Made by a program: the position numbers and the translations under genes. Positions 16,517 through 26,351 of a stretch of DNA of 43,896 nt are shown here, in pieces (the first letter of the stretch is position 1; each line of letters begins with the position of its first letter). Location of the stretch: positions 1-43,896 of the forward strand of contig CAZLFA010000030.1 in the NCBI GenBank assembly GCA_964558665.1, read 5' to 3'. This stretch comes from CAZLFA01 sp964558665. GTDB taxonomy: Bacteria; Desulfobacterota; Syntrophia; Syntrophales; PHBD01. The notes under the pieces were generated by a model. The model did not search any database. It saw nothing but the letters and a program-made list of their open reading frames with translations, and was not told the origin of the DNA.

Positions 16517-18439
16517 ATGAGTGAGAAGCATAAGAAAATAATTGCTGGAATATTGTTAGTCATAGCAGTTTTATCTGTTTACTGGCAGGTGCAGTACTTT
16601 GATTTTGTCAACTACGACGATCAGGTTTATGTAACTGAGAACCTGCATGTCCAGAAGGGACTTAATGGTGAAAGCATTAAATGGGCAATGATGTCGCAGG
16701 ACGCAGCCTTTTGGCATCCTTTGACGTGGTTGTCTCTTATGCTGGACTTCCAGTTATTCAGATTAAATCCTGCCGGTTATCACTGGACTAATCTGCTGCT
16801 TCATCTGGCAAATACGCTGCTGCTGTTTCTGGTTCTGCAAAGGATGACCGGAGCGCTATGGCGCAGCGCGTTTGCCGCCGCTTTGTTTGCCCTGCATCCC
16901 CTGCATGTGGAATCCGTTGCCTGGATAGCCGAGCGCAAGGATGTTTTGAGCGCCTTCTTCTGGATGGCGACAATGGGGGCTTACGCATTCTATGTTGAGC
17001 GTCCCGGTTTCGGCCGATACCTTGTGATTGTTATTCTTTTTGGTCTCGGGTTGATGGCGAAACCCATGCTGGTAACCCTGCCCTTTGTTTTATTGCTTCT
17101 TGATTACTGGCCGCTTCGACGTTTCCAAATAACACAAGCCAATATCAGGGAACGATCATTTTTGATGTTAATCGCAGAGAAGATTCCTCTGCTTGTGATG
17201 GTAGTGATTGCATCAATCCTTGTCTATTCAACACAGCAAAAGGCAGGTGCATTAACGGCTCTTGACAGCCTGCCTCTGGTTGCGAGAATAGGCAACGCCG
17301 CCATTTCTTATGTTACCTATATGTTAAAAATGATCATTCCCGTCAATCTCACGGCTTTCTATCCGCATCCGGGAAAATCAGCCGTGTGGCTCGTGCTGGC
17401 ATCCTTTATAGTAATTTTTTTGATCAGCGCTTTTGCCTTGAAATATCTGAAACGTTTTCCTTATTTTGCTGTCGGGTGGTTCTGGTTTCTGGGCACTCTT
17501 GTGCCGGTGATCGGCCTCGTGCAGGTAGGGGCTTATGCCATGGCGGACCGTTTTACGTATTTGCCGCTTGTGGGACTGTTTGTCATTATTACCTGGGGTG
17601 GGTATGATTTCCTGAAGGACCTGAGGTATGGAAAAATCATCTGGAAGTCAGTTTCCATTATGGTTTTATTGTTCATGGGCATCATTTCATGGTACCAGAT
17701 ATCACATTGGCAAAACGCTGTCTCTCTATTCAGGCATATGGTTCTCGTTACCGAGAACAACTATTTTGCCTATAATGGATTGGGACATGCCTTATGGCAA
17801 AAGGGGCGAAACACTGAAGCGGCCGAGAATTATGAAAAGTCACTGAAGATAAAACCCGGCTATGCAGAAGCCCACAACAACTTCGGAATTCTCTGGATGT
17901 CGCTTGGTGACATGTCAAAAGCAGAGCATCAATTCAGGGAAGCCATCCGTTTCAAAAAGAATTACGCTTCCGCTTATAGCAATCTGGGATCCGTCTATCT
18001 AAAGCAGGAGAGATTAAAAGAGGCAATGTACTGTTTCAGGATGTCAATAAAAATCAATCCTGAATTTATTGAGGCTTACAACTATATCGGCATTGTCTTA
18101 ACCAAGGAAGGGAAACTTGATGATGCGGTCGGTATTTTTAAAAAAATAATATCTATGAACACCGCCGATATTAATGCCTATCTGAACATGGGAAATGCTT
18201 TGATGCAGAAAGGGCAGCTCAGCGACGCCGGGGATCAATTAAGAAAGGCGCTTGCCATTGATCCCCGGGATGCAAAAGCTCATAACAGCATGGGAATTGT
18301 CTTTGCGCGGCAGGGAAAAGAAGATAAGGCTATGGAACATTTTAATATGGCTCTGGAAATTAGTCCTGACTACGGCGACGCCATGAACAACAAAGCAGTT
18401 TTGATGAAGAAGATCGGGGGCGGAAAAACCGAAAAATGA
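16517..18439 (+). CDS. TMTC-like membrane glycosyltransferase with six TPRs (paralogue 4)
   Basis: 640 aa. Helical half with NYDDQVYV, FWHPLTWLS, HPLHVESVAWIAERKDVLS and LLDYWPLRR; about ten membrane helices to residue 410. Then six TPRs and a Lys-rich end. It is clearly homologous to paralogues 2 and 3 but more distant than they are from each other. A gap of 64 nt precedes it, without a clear promoter or a good Shine-Dalgarno. Its stop lies only 3 nt from the stop of the opposing YfhO gene, with no terminator between. Same presumed function as its neighbours: sugar transfer from a polyprenyl carrier, acceptor unknown. Confidence 0.78.
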   Translation: MSEKHKKIIAGILLVIAVLSVYWQVQYFDFVNYDDQVYVTENLHVQKGLNGESIKWAMMSQDAAFWHPLTWLSLMLDFQLFRLNPAGYHWTNLLLHLANTLLLFLVLQRMTGALWRSAFAAALFALHPLHVESVAWIAERKDVLSAFFWMATMGAYAFYVERPGFGRYLVIVILFGLGLMAKPMLVTLPFVLLLLDYWPLRRFQITQANIRERSFLMLIAEKIPLLVMVVIASILVYSTQQKAGALTALDSLPLVARIGNAAISYVTYMLKMIIPVNLTAFYPHPGKSAVWLVLASFIVIFLISAFALKYLKRFPYFAVGWFWFLGTLVPVIGLVQVGAYAMADRFTYLPLVGLFVIITWGGYDFLKDLRYGKIIWKSVSIMVLLFMGIISWYQISHWQNAVSLFRHMVLVTENNYFAYNGLGHALWQKGRNTEAAENYEKSLKIKPGYAEAHNNFGILWMSLGDMSKAEHQFREAIRFKKNYASAYSNLGSVYLKQERLKEAMYCFRMSIKINPEFIEAYNYIGIVLTKEGKLDDAVGIFKKIISMNTADINAYLNMGNALMQKGQLSDAGDQLRKALAIDPRDAKAHNSMGIVFARQGKEDKAMEHFNMALEISPDYGDAMNNKAVLMKKIGGGKTEK

Positions 18440-18442
18440 ATA

Positions 18443-20605
18443 TTAAGAATTTTTGGCAGGTCGTGAAAAATGTGAACGAAGAGAGACAAGCCAGAAAGTG
18501 ATAAACAGAAACAGTGATATAAGGGATATGGCAAGGTAGATGTTAAAGTGTTGCGATCGATAAACAAAATTGATCCTGTGAGAACCGGGTTCTACCGCCA
18601 CGCCTTGAAAGAAAAAATTAAGGAACATCCCTTCCTTCTTTCGGCCGTCTACGAAGATATCCCATCCGGTATATGATGATTCTGCGAGATATAAGACACC
18701 GGGTCTGTCTGCCGTCACATCTATTTCGATGGAACCACCCTTGAGATATTTTATTCTGTCAACTTCCTTGAAAAAAGGAGTGCTGTGCCCGCCGATTTTT
18801 CCGGCACCCGTTAGCGCTGAGGTTGCGGGCATAAATTGATCGCTCAATAATTCATTCACATTACCCGTTTTGATCGGAAGCGTCTGACCGACAATCCAGG
18901 CCCTTGGCATTGCCTTTCTGATCCTGTGAACGTGGGGATTGACTCTTTCAACGTGCTCCTTGAGTTCGGGGATTTCTTCCAGGTTTCGGCTTGAAATGAT
19001 ATACTTGACATTGGCCAGTTCCAGATAGCGAATCTTTTCCTTCCATGGCTTTTGCAGGATTTCTGTTATTAAATACTGGTATAGTAATTCCAAGCCTGTG
19101 TTGCCTTCGACATGATTTATTCCCTGCAGAACTCCCAGATGAGGAGCCATCGTCATCTGCCATTTGATGTGATGATCATTGATTGCGGTGAGAACATCAG
19201 AATTATTCTGTGATTGGGGATCCCAATAAACTCTGAACAGACTGTCATCTTCAAAAACCGGTTTAAGGTCAGGGTGATGAGAATAATAAAAATCGGTTTT
19301 GCATAGAGGATTTATGTACCTGTGGGCTATATAAAGGTCAATTGTGAGAATCAGGCACAACAGAGAAAAAAGAAGATACTGTTTATTCTTATCAACATTT
19401 ATACGTGATGTCAGGTATTCAAACCCGTAAGCTGCAAGAACCAGCAAACAGAAGCTTGATATCGCGATAAACTTCACCGGAAAACGGAAAAAGGGGAAGA
19501 GTTTGAAATATGCCGAGTAGAGAGGGGTTTTTTCGCCAAGCGCCAGAAGAAGCGTTATGGCAAATGCACATGACCAGAACAGGGTTTTTTTTGAGAAATT
19601 GAAAAACAGTCCGACGAGCGCCAGCGGGACGATGAGAAATCCAGGGTAAACGGTCAGAAGCCAGGGTATCTTGTCCTGCAGCGGAAAGGCGGATTTTAAC
19701 CCTTCGACACTAGTGGAAAAATCGGGCTGAAAAATCAGCGGGATTAAAAAGTGCTTGAGAGAGTCTATTGGTAATGAATAATATGTGGCATCAGTGAAAT
19801 TGAGCCCCCCCAGCCGTGCCGAATTTTTATAGTCTATATATGTGGATCCCAACTGGACAAATGCAATCATGCAAGCCGAAAATATTAAGAGAACCACGAT
19901 GCCGGAATGTCTGACTCTATCTTTCAAGGGCGCATTGTTTTCAGGAATGACGATGAAAGCATAAAATAGAACAAGGACCGAGATAAATGTTGTCAATTGC
20001 GGTTCTCCGCCGAGAATGGATGAACAGATAAAAAGTATCGCAATAAAATATGCCGAGGGTTTTTTGTTTGCCGCTGCCGTATTAATGGAACAGAGTATAG
20101 CGGGAAGCCAGATCAGCGCTGATAGATTGTTCAGCGTGTTGATCGTTGCTATCGTATAGCTTCCGTAACAATAGGATATGGAAGTAAACAAAGCAGTCCG
20201 CCTGGATAATCCCAATGTCCGGATAAAGAAATAGAAAAAACAAAAAGCTAAAAACAGGTGTAATAGAATATAATAATTGAATGCCTTGGCAAACGGAAGC
20301 AGCAAGAACAATATTGATAATGGATAAAAAACTCCGGACTGTATGTCGCTCAGGAAAGGCGCACCTGAATAGTAACTTGAACACCAAAACGGCAATTCCC
20401 AGTTTTTCAGGGATTCGGCCAGAAAGAATTTCATCGGATAGAACCATCTGTGGATGTCGCGGAAATAAAGTGTCTTATCCGATAAAATTAACGGATGGAA
20501 AAATAGAATGAGCAGCAGTAAGCTGATTATTATAAAAGAGTATCTGGCAAGGAATTTGAATGCTGCGATATAGAATTTGTCAAACAGGATTTGGGCGTTC
20601 TTCAC
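18443..20605 (-). CDS. YfhO-family integral membrane protein
   Basis: 720 aa, start GTG 20605 with AAGGA about 8 nt upstream. Some twelve transmembrane helices occupy residues 20-420. A large soluble domain (about 440-680) and one final helix follow. The first loop reads YFRDIHRWFYPMKFF and then WNLPFW-like ELPFWCSSYYSGAPFLSD, the hallmark of YfhO (PF09586). Bacillus YfhO is linked to lipoteichoic acid glycosylation, so a GT-C-type sugar transferase is plausible. It is the last gene of the six-gene minus-strand group, 10 nt after the preceding TPR gene. Distant paralogue of the gene at 26352-28709. Confidence 0.78.
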   Translation of the reverse strand: MKNAQILFDKFYIAAFKFLARYSFIIISLLLLILFFHPLILSDKTLYFRDIHRWFYPMKFFLAESLKNWELPFWCSSYYSGAPFLSDIQSGVFYPLSILFLLLPFAKAFNYYILLHLFLAFCFFYFFIRTLGLSRRTALFTSISYCYGSYTIATINTLNNLSALIWLPAILCSINTAAANKKPSAYFIAILFICSSILGGEPQLTTFISVLVLFYAFIVIPENNAPLKDRVRHSGIVVLLIFSACMIAFVQLGSTYIDYKNSARLGGLNFTDATYYSLPIDSLKHFLIPLIFQPDFSTSVEGLKSAFPLQDKIPWLLTVYPGFLIVPLALVGLFFNFSKKTLFWSCAFAITLLLALGEKTPLYSAYFKLFPFFRFPVKFIAISSFCLLVLAAYGFEYLTSRINVDKNKQYLLFSLLCLILTIDLYIAHRYINPLCKTDFYYSHHPDLKPVFEDDSLFRVYWDPQSQNNSDVLTAINDHHIKWQMTMAPHLGVLQGINHVEGNTGLELLYQYLITEILQKPWKEKIRYLELANVKYIISSRNLEEIPELKEHVERVNPHVHRIRKAMPRAWIVGQTLPIKTGNVNELLSDQFMPATSALTGAGKIGGHSTPFFKEVDRIKYLKGGSIEIDVTADRPGVLYLAESSYTGWDIFVDGRKKEGMFLNFFFQGVAVEPGSHRINFVYRSQHFNIYLAISLISLFLFITFWLVSLRSHFSRPAKNS

Positions 20606-20615
20606 AATACATTCC

Positions 20616-22766
20616 TTATTTCAGTTCAGGAAAATGCTCAAGCCTCTCTTTGACTTTCCTGCTGAATTCAATATCATCAGCCGGAATAATACGGCCGGCA
20701 AATTGAAGCAGAGTATATGACTCATCTGTTTTTCCTGATAATAAGGCCATAGTGCTCAGATCCCATAACTCCTGGTACGTTGTCTCCGGCGAAAAAATAT
20801 TTATGCCTTTTTTCAGAAACAGGTAGGCATTTCCGCTATCTTTTTTAGCCGCATATGCGTATCCGATGCTCTTGTATATCTCCTTTTTATTTTCCCTGCA
20901 CCGATCTAATGCACTGTTGTAATTCTCTATTGCCTCATCGAAACGGGTCAGTCTTTTCAGGGCGTCTCCCTTCAAAACATATCCCGTTGCCATCTCAGGA
21001 TAATTATTTATAATCGCGTTAGCGTGTTCTAACGCTTTATCGTTTTTCCCGTCACTAAGATAATGCATTGCCATCATATGATTTGCTGTAAGGCATTCCG
21101 GATAGATCCTCAATATTTTCAGCAAATCTTCTGTCATCCCCACCTTCCTGTGATTTTTTATGGAATCGGTATTATTACCCGCAATGTCAAAGGGATTAAT
21201 GTTTTTGATCTCATTTTTTCTGACAATATCCGGATAATGATCTTCACGGATATACAATACCGCCAGATGATCGAAAAAGACGAGTTTATATAATGGATGC
21301 TGATGAATGATTCGCCCGATGCCATTATTGTCGATGTGGGCCAGGATGAAGGACGGCTCATATTTTTTTATAATACGGGATAAGGCTTCCGGGTTTCTAA
21401 AGGACAGGGCGGCAGAATAATAATCTTCGTCTCTAAATACAAACGGGACTTGCATGTCCATTAATATCCTGTACTTTGGGTATAGCTTCCATTGCAGATA
21501 CCCTCCCCAGAATGGATGATTCACTATCTTTCCTTCTGCAGGAATGCTGTTGAGAAAAGTCACCACACCTTCAGGAAGTCTGCTGGTGCTGAATGGATAT
21601 TTAGGAGGTGTCTTAAAAAAATTCATCATGGTGAGAACGGATGACAATAATATCAGCAGGAACAGAAGCGCCCATCCCTTTTTTAACTTGTGCTGTTCAT
21701 CGACAGCGGGGATAATAACCGGGTTTGATCGCAGCAAAGGCAAAGACAGGAGTGAGAACTCATAGACAAAGCGAGACCCTTTCGAAAGCAGGTACATGCC
21801 GCCGAGCATGAGGATTACATGACTGATCCTGATCTTCTTTCGCCATATCGATATAAGGAAAATTGCAGATGAAAGAAGAACAAGCAAATTCGTAATTGTC
21901 GACCACGGCATTCCCCATGCGGTTATTTGAAGTGAAAACAAATCATGCAATATAGGCCTTAATTCCGGAATATATTCCGAGGCAAAGTGTGTTGATATGA
22001 GAGGAACCCCCAGCAATTTTGAACCGTGAGGGGTTGCGTAAACGGCGGCGATAGTTAATATGACGGGAATAATGTAGCTCAGATGGTTATATTGGATTTT
22101 TTCACGCCTTTTAAAGAGGTCAATAAAGTATTCCGTAAGATAGGAAAATGAGATGAGCAGTAGAACATGGTATTCTATGCCATGAATGTTGCACCATAGT
22201 ACGGCCGATGGCGGGAGGATGAATATGAGCAGCGGTCTGGATTTGGATAATTCGAATACGTACAGAAATAATACTATGAAAAAATAACTGAATATGTGAG
22301 GCCGTATAAGTTGTGCACGCGGAATCAGAAAAAAAATGAATAAGCAGAATACAACAATGAGAAAAAAGCAGGTGCTATTGTCGTTTTGCTTATCGAGCAG
22401 CAGAAAAAATATCAGTATTGATGTCGAAAAAAAAATGACGGTCTTCAGGATAATTAAGCCGTAATAATCCCACAAGGAAAATACCTTATAAGTCAAAATC
22501 TGGAAAAGCCAATAGTAATTAACATATTCCCGAATTGGTTCTATGAAAGAAAAAAAACTTGTCTGAGGAATATTTCCCTGGGTGAAAAAGTAACGTCCAC
22601 CACTCAAATGATACCAAAGGTCAGTGTCCAGTGCCACAATCGGATAAGAAAGAAAATAATACCCCAATAATGTAATCAGGATAACAAAATTGAATGACCA
22701 ATAGATACGCGGAAGCAGAAACAGATTAATTATATCTTTTATTTTATTTAAAATTACATTGCCCAT
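20616..22766 (-). CDS. GT-C-like membrane protein with C-terminal TPRs
   Basis: 716 aa. N-terminal membrane half with about eleven helices (residues 20-400). The first loop, DTDLWYHLSGGRYFFTQGN, contains the Asp-Leu-Trp-Tyr-His signature and the GxxPxTSFFSF tail often seen in bacterial membrane proteins of this class. A soluble portion follows, including a KxxxHPFWGGYLQW-like region near residue 410. At about 570-700 lie three to four TPR-like repeats. It is different from the TMTC-like group across the convergent junction, despite the same two-part plan. Probably sugar transfer or assembly at the periplasmic face; no specific reaction can be named. GGTGGTG precedes the ATG. Confidence 0.62.
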   Translation of the reverse strand: MGNVILNKIKDIINLFLLPRIYWSFNFVILITLLGYYFLSYPIVALDTDLWYHLSGGRYFFTQGNIPQTSFFSFIEPIREYVNYYWLFQILTYKVFSLWDYYGLIILKTVIFFSTSILIFFLLLDKQNDNSTCFFLIVVFCLFIFFLIPRAQLIRPHIFSYFFIVLFLYVFELSKSRPLLIFILPPSAVLWCNIHGIEYHVLLLISFSYLTEYFIDLFKRREKIQYNHLSYIIPVILTIAAVYATPHGSKLLGVPLISTHFASEYIPELRPILHDLFSLQITAWGMPWSTITNLLVLLSSAIFLISIWRKKIRISHVILMLGGMYLLSKGSRFVYEFSLLSLPLLRSNPVIIPAVDEQHKLKKGWALLFLLILLSSVLTMMNFFKTPPKYPFSTSRLPEGVVTFLNSIPAEGKIVNHPFWGGYLQWKLYPKYRILMDMQVPFVFRDEDYYSAALSFRNPEALSRIIKKYEPSFILAHIDNNGIGRIIHQHPLYKLVFFDHLAVLYIREDHYPDIVRKNEIKNINPFDIAGNNTDSIKNHRKVGMTEDLLKILRIYPECLTANHMMAMHYLSDGKNDKALEHANAIINNYPEMATGYVLKGDALKRLTRFDEAIENYNSALDRCRENKKEIYKSIGYAYAAKKDSGNAYLFLKKGINIFSPETTYQELWDLSTMALLSGKTDESYTLLQFAGRIIPADDIEFSRKVKERLEHFPELK

Positions 22767-22896
22767 TCACACCACCAGACGCAGGATTACAATACTCATA
22801 AGCCGGCTTTATAAGATGCAATGTCAGTCATCATCTTTATGATCCTTCAAACAAATGATTCAGGCGGATGCATTCTGCAGATGCAAGATGGTATTT

Positions 22897-24132
22897 TTAA
22901 GCTGTGCTCTTTGATCTTTCCAATAAGCACCGGTTTATTGTGTCCAGGACGACATCTTCATCAATAGACTGCATGCAAATGTTATTATTGCAGGGTGAGA
23001 ACCGGTGATTAAAAACGTTTACACATGGACTGCAGGCCAGCTTGCTGCAGACCGGGTGAAAACGGCTGCCGAGGGCTCCGAACAATGAAGGAGTTTCGGG
23101 TCCAAAGAGGACTACGGCATCAATATCGGTCATGGATGCAAAATGTGCCGGACCGCTGTCGTTTGTAACGAGTACGTCGGCAACAGTATAAAGAGTCAGG
23201 AGCTGTCTCAGCGTTGTTCTGCCGGCAAAACTTATTACTCTGTCAGAGTTGATTTTGGAGCACAGTTCAATCGCATATTGCCTTTCCGAGGGAGCCCCCG
23301 TAATGACAAGAATCAGGTCATCACGAGAACCCAGCAGCCGTTTCCCGAGGGAAACAAAATTCTCCATGGGCCACTTTCTCAACGGCAGCATGTCACTGGC
23401 GTTCGGATTGAGAATGACTGTATATTTGGTCCGGTTGCCCGAATCATACCCCAATAACTGTTTGACGTATCCTGTTTCATCTTTTTCGGGTTGAAATCTC
23501 GGGGCTTCAGGGGTTACTTTATCTATGGGCATTTTCAGCATGGGGATTTCGGAAGGATCCGTTTTGAGCGCTTCTACCAAGAGATAATAAGACTGAGCGG
23601 TATGGATGTATGGATTATACTGTACGCGATGTGTCATAAGATCGCCTCGATAAGGCACTTCACTCGTAAAGCGATGAAGTCCGACCCTTCGATCTGCTCC
23701 TGTCAGATAGGCTATTATCACAGAGGCTCTGGCAAAGAACTCCATATCTATTGTTGCATCGATCTTCAGTTTTCGCACCTTATAAAGAGTATTCAGCACA
23801 TCCCTTAAAAATATCATAAAATTAGTGTGCCGGATTGAAAATATATTTTCCGGCGGAAGGATGTCTATGATGTCCAGAATCTCCCTGTTTTCTTCAAATA
23901 CAAAAAAGTATACATTTTTGTTTCCTAACATATCGGCGGCGCGTTTTATGGCGCTGTAGGCAAGCACAGTTGCCCCCTGCTCGATCAGCTTGATAAAGAG
24001 AACCTTTCGAACCTCTCCCCCGTATGATTTCTTTGTAATGAATGCTTCGGTGATATATCGCACGCAGGTAAGGAAGAAACAAATAATCCTGCCGATGGTA
24101 ATGTCAATTTTACGGATAGTTACGGGAGTCAT
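22897..24132 (-). CDS. Glycosyltransferase family 9 (heptosyltransferase-like)
   Basis: 411 aa from ATG 24132, chosen because AAGGTGAT (24140-24147) lies 7 nt upstream; GTG 24144 would overlap that site. GT9 features: an N-terminal Rossmann domain, the donor-binding LNPNASDMLPLRKWP segment, and TNDSGPAHFA near residue 315. The Cys-rich tail has ACSPC then CNNNICMQSI, typical of ADP-heptose transferases. An amphipathic, partly hydrophobic first 30 residues suggest membrane association. It should add a sugar to lipopolysaccharide core or a related glycan on the cytoplasmic side. It follows the methyltransferase gene by 21 nt. Confidence 0.85.
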   Translation of the reverse strand: MTPVTIRKIDITIGRIICFFLTCVRYITEAFITKKSYGGEVRKVLFIKLIEQGATVLAYSAIKRAADMLGNKNVYFFVFEENREILDIIDILPPENIFSIRHTNFMIFLRDVLNTLYKVRKLKIDATIDMEFFARASVIIAYLTGADRRVGLHRFTSEVPYRGDLMTHRVQYNPYIHTAQSYYLLVEALKTDPSEIPMLKMPIDKVTPEAPRFQPEKDETGYVKQLLGYDSGNRTKYTVILNPNASDMLPLRKWPMENFVSLGKRLLGSRDDLILVITGAPSERQYAIELCSKINSDRVISFAGRTTLRQLLTLYTVADVLVTNDSGPAHFASMTDIDAVVLFGPETPSLFGALGSRFHPVCSKLACSPCVNVFNHRFSPCNNNICMQSIDEDVVLDTINRCLLERSKSTA

Positions 24133-24139
24133 AAAGGGT

Positions 24140-24147
24140 ATCACCTT
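24140..24147 (-). promoter_or_regulatory. Ribosome binding site fixing the GT9 start
   Basis: AAGGTGAT on the minus strand, 7 nt before ATG 24132. The GTG that would give a longer protein lies inside this sequence, so the shorter form is preferred. Confidence 0.65.
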
Positions 24148-24153
24148 AGCAAG

Positions 24154-24879
24154 TTATGCTTTTCTGCCGGATATTAACAACGACCCTGCAAATTCGCGAA
24201 GAAGAGGTGTTTTTTCAAAAACATCCCCCATCGATTGTACTACAGTAATTAATCTGCCTGGTACTGCCGGATGAAGCCAGTCAAATGGTTCTATACTAAT
24301 CATATCAAATCCTGCTTCTTTTAGAAGATTTTTAAAGCGAAATCTTATAAATGCCGTTTCGTCCGGAGAATCTCCCATCATTTTTTTTATCGCGGGGATA
24401 TTTTTTTGAATAAGAATTTGCGGGTTAAGCATATTTGGTTCTGCAAAGCACAATACTCCTCCACGTTTTAGAAAACTGAATATTTTTGTGAGTGATTTCT
24501 TGACATCTAAATGATGTAATATCGACGAACCGATGACGGCATCAAAATAATTATTCGTTTCCAGTTCTTCAAATCCTGCTTCAATGAAGCGAACACGATC
24601 CTCCGGAAGTTTTCTATTGCGGGCAATATCCAGTAAGTCCTTTGATATATCGACGGCAACGAGATTGACTCCTGCTGAAGCAAAAAATTCAGTAAAGAGA
24701 CCGGTGCCACAACCAATTTCTAAAACATTCATGCCAGGTTTCAGACAGGCAGTATGAGTTATCAGTTTTGCCCGTCTAATTGCCCTGATCCGGCCTGCAG
24801 GTGTTTGCCATCCCCATATCCGTTCAGGATCACCTTTCGCAAGTTTCTCTCCATGTCTGATTTCTGATGCAGAACTCAT
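24154..24879 (-). CDS. Class I SAM-dependent methyltransferase
   Basis: 241 aa. Motif I LEIGCGTG (53-60) binds the SAM methionine part; Asp77 in AVDIS ends the second strand and should bind the ribose. SSILHHLDV is the motif IV/post-IV region, and FLKRGGVLCFAEPN follows. It is a Methyltransf_11/25-type enzyme. Located between a GT9 and a methyltransferase-GT2 fusion, it may methylate a sugar, lipid carrier or intermediate of the glycan; this comes from context only. No strong Shine-Dalgarno is present. Confidence 0.85.
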   Translation of the reverse strand: MSSASEIRHGEKLAKGDPERIWGWQTPAGRIRAIRRAKLITHTACLKPGMNVLEIGCGTGLFTEFFASAGVNLVAVDISKDLLDIARNRKLPEDRVRFIEAGFEELETNNYFDAVIGSSILHHLDVKKSLTKIFSFLKRGGVLCFAEPNMLNPQILIQKNIPAIKKMMGDSPDETAFIRFRFKNLLKEAGFDMISIEPFDWLHPAVPGRLITVVQSMGDVFEKTPLLREFAGSLLISGRKA

Positions 24880-24905
24880 TATTGTTTGTTTACCATCAAA
24901 AATAT

Positions 24906-26336
24906 CTAGAAGAATTTGATTCTTCTTATTGCAAATACAACCATCCTCAGCAAAAGCCAGCCATGGCTCCAGCGGCTGATGTTTGTTGTGCCGTATTTTC
25001 TCTCCCTATAACGGATAGGTATTTCTCCGATTTTCAGATTCAGTTTTGCCGCTCCGAACAGAAGATCGAAATCCCCAAACGGATCGAAGTCACCAAAGTA
25101 CGATCGGTTATGAGCGATCCGTTCATAATCGGTTTTCCACAGCACCTTTGTGCCGCATAGCGTATCTTTAATGGGCTGGCCGAGCAGCCACGTAAAAGCA
25201 AGACTGAAGAATTTATTGCCAAGCAGATTGAGAAAACGCATAGCCTCCTTGTCCATAGGATAGACTAATCTTACACCATTGGCAAATTCCGCTTTTCCGG
25301 AGGCAAGTAGATCATAAAATCGAGGTAAATCCTCAGGCGGTACGGTCATATCCGCATCAAGGATCATCAATATGTCCCCTTTTGCGTGTTCAAAACCGAG
25401 ACGAACAGCATCACCCTTTCCTTTGCCTTCCTGTTTGAAAAGTCTGCATTGAGGATGACCATTGATCGTGCTTTCTATTGCCTGAAAAGTATTATCGGTT
25501 GAATTACCCTCAACGAAAATCATTTCCATGTTCTGTCCCATCCGGGGTGTGCGTTTAAATATCTGTTCGATATTATCCGCTTCATTTCGGGCAGGAACGA
25601 TGACGGAAACAGAAGGGTTGTTTTTTCTGTATGCGGCAATGTTGCTGTATCTTGCTACAATTAAATGGGTCAAGTGGAAATATCTGAACGGCCATAGTTT
25701 GACAACAAAACGGTTAAGAAAGCTGCTGACAAAAGGTATCGGAAGGGGGCAGAGGATCTCTTCCCAATGCTTGACCATTTCCCAGTCGGAGAGATTCAGC
25801 AACCCCGATATGTCCTCGACAGTAAGCCAGTTCTGGTAAAGAGTAGGTCTTGCAAGCCCGAGAGATTTAGTTACGCCGAGCGGCAGTTCCCAAAGCCGGC
25901 TGTAGGAATTAATTATTAGTCTTGTTTGTGCATGAGACAATTTCCTGAGCTGAAGGAAGACGCTTTGAACGTCCCATAAATCATTTATAACGTCAGAGAG
26001 AATTATGTAATCGAATTTTTCGTTCAGTTCCAGACTGTGCGCATCCGCCCGGATGAACTGCATGTCCGGATATTTTTCTGCCGCCCGCTTCAGCATCTCT
26101 CCTGATATATCGATCCCCACTCCTCTCGACGGTTTAAGGCAGGCAAGCAATTCACCCTGACCGCAGCCGATTTCGATGACACGCATCCCCGGAGGTATTA
26201 TAAAACGGTAAACATCAATTAGGCGTTTGTGGTAATATCCCCCGAAGCCCTTCCATTTATCCATCTTGCGAGCCACACCATCCCAGTGGGCCTGGCGCGC
26301 TTTCTGATATTCAACCTGTGCATGATCCATAATCAT
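24906..26336 (-). CDS. Bifunctional protein: methyltransferase fused to GT2 glycosyltransferase
   Basis: 476 aa with two complete domains. Residues 1-230 are a class I methyltransferase (motif I VIEIGCGQGELL at 53-64, acidic end of strand 2 in GVGIDIS). Residues 241-476 are a GT-A family 2 transferase like dolichyl-phosphate mannose synthase: SVIVPARNEADNI (243-255), VEGNSTDNT, and the DXD-type DADMT (327-331). GT2 enzymes of this kind load a sugar on a polyprenyl phosphate, producing the donor used by GT-C enzymes such as those nearby. The link of methylation to that step is unknown. GGAG lies 5 nt before the ATG. No frameshift separates the domains, so the fusion is real in this sequence. 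Confidence 0.85.
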   Translation of the reverse strand: MIMDHAQVEYQKARQAHWDGVARKMDKWKGFGGYYHKRLIDVYRFIIPPGMRVIEIGCGQGELLACLKPSRGVGIDISGEMLKRAAEKYPDMQFIRADAHSLELNEKFDYIILSDVINDLWDVQSVFLQLRKLSHAQTRLIINSYSRLWELPLGVTKSLGLARPTLYQNWLTVEDISGLLNLSDWEMVKHWEEILCPLPIPFVSSFLNRFVVKLWPFRYFHLTHLIVARYSNIAAYRKNNPSVSVIVPARNEADNIEQIFKRTPRMGQNMEMIFVEGNSTDNTFQAIESTINGHPQCRLFKQEGKGKGDAVRLGFEHAKGDILMILDADMTVPPEDLPRFYDLLASGKAEFANGVRLVYPMDKEAMRFLNLLGNKFFSLAFTWLLGQPIKDTLCGTKVLWKTDYERIAHNRSYFGDFDPFGDFDLLFGAAKLNLKIGEIPIRYRERKYGTTNISRWSHGWLLLRMVVFAIRRIKFF

Positions 26337-26351
26337 TCAGGCTCCGTTTTA

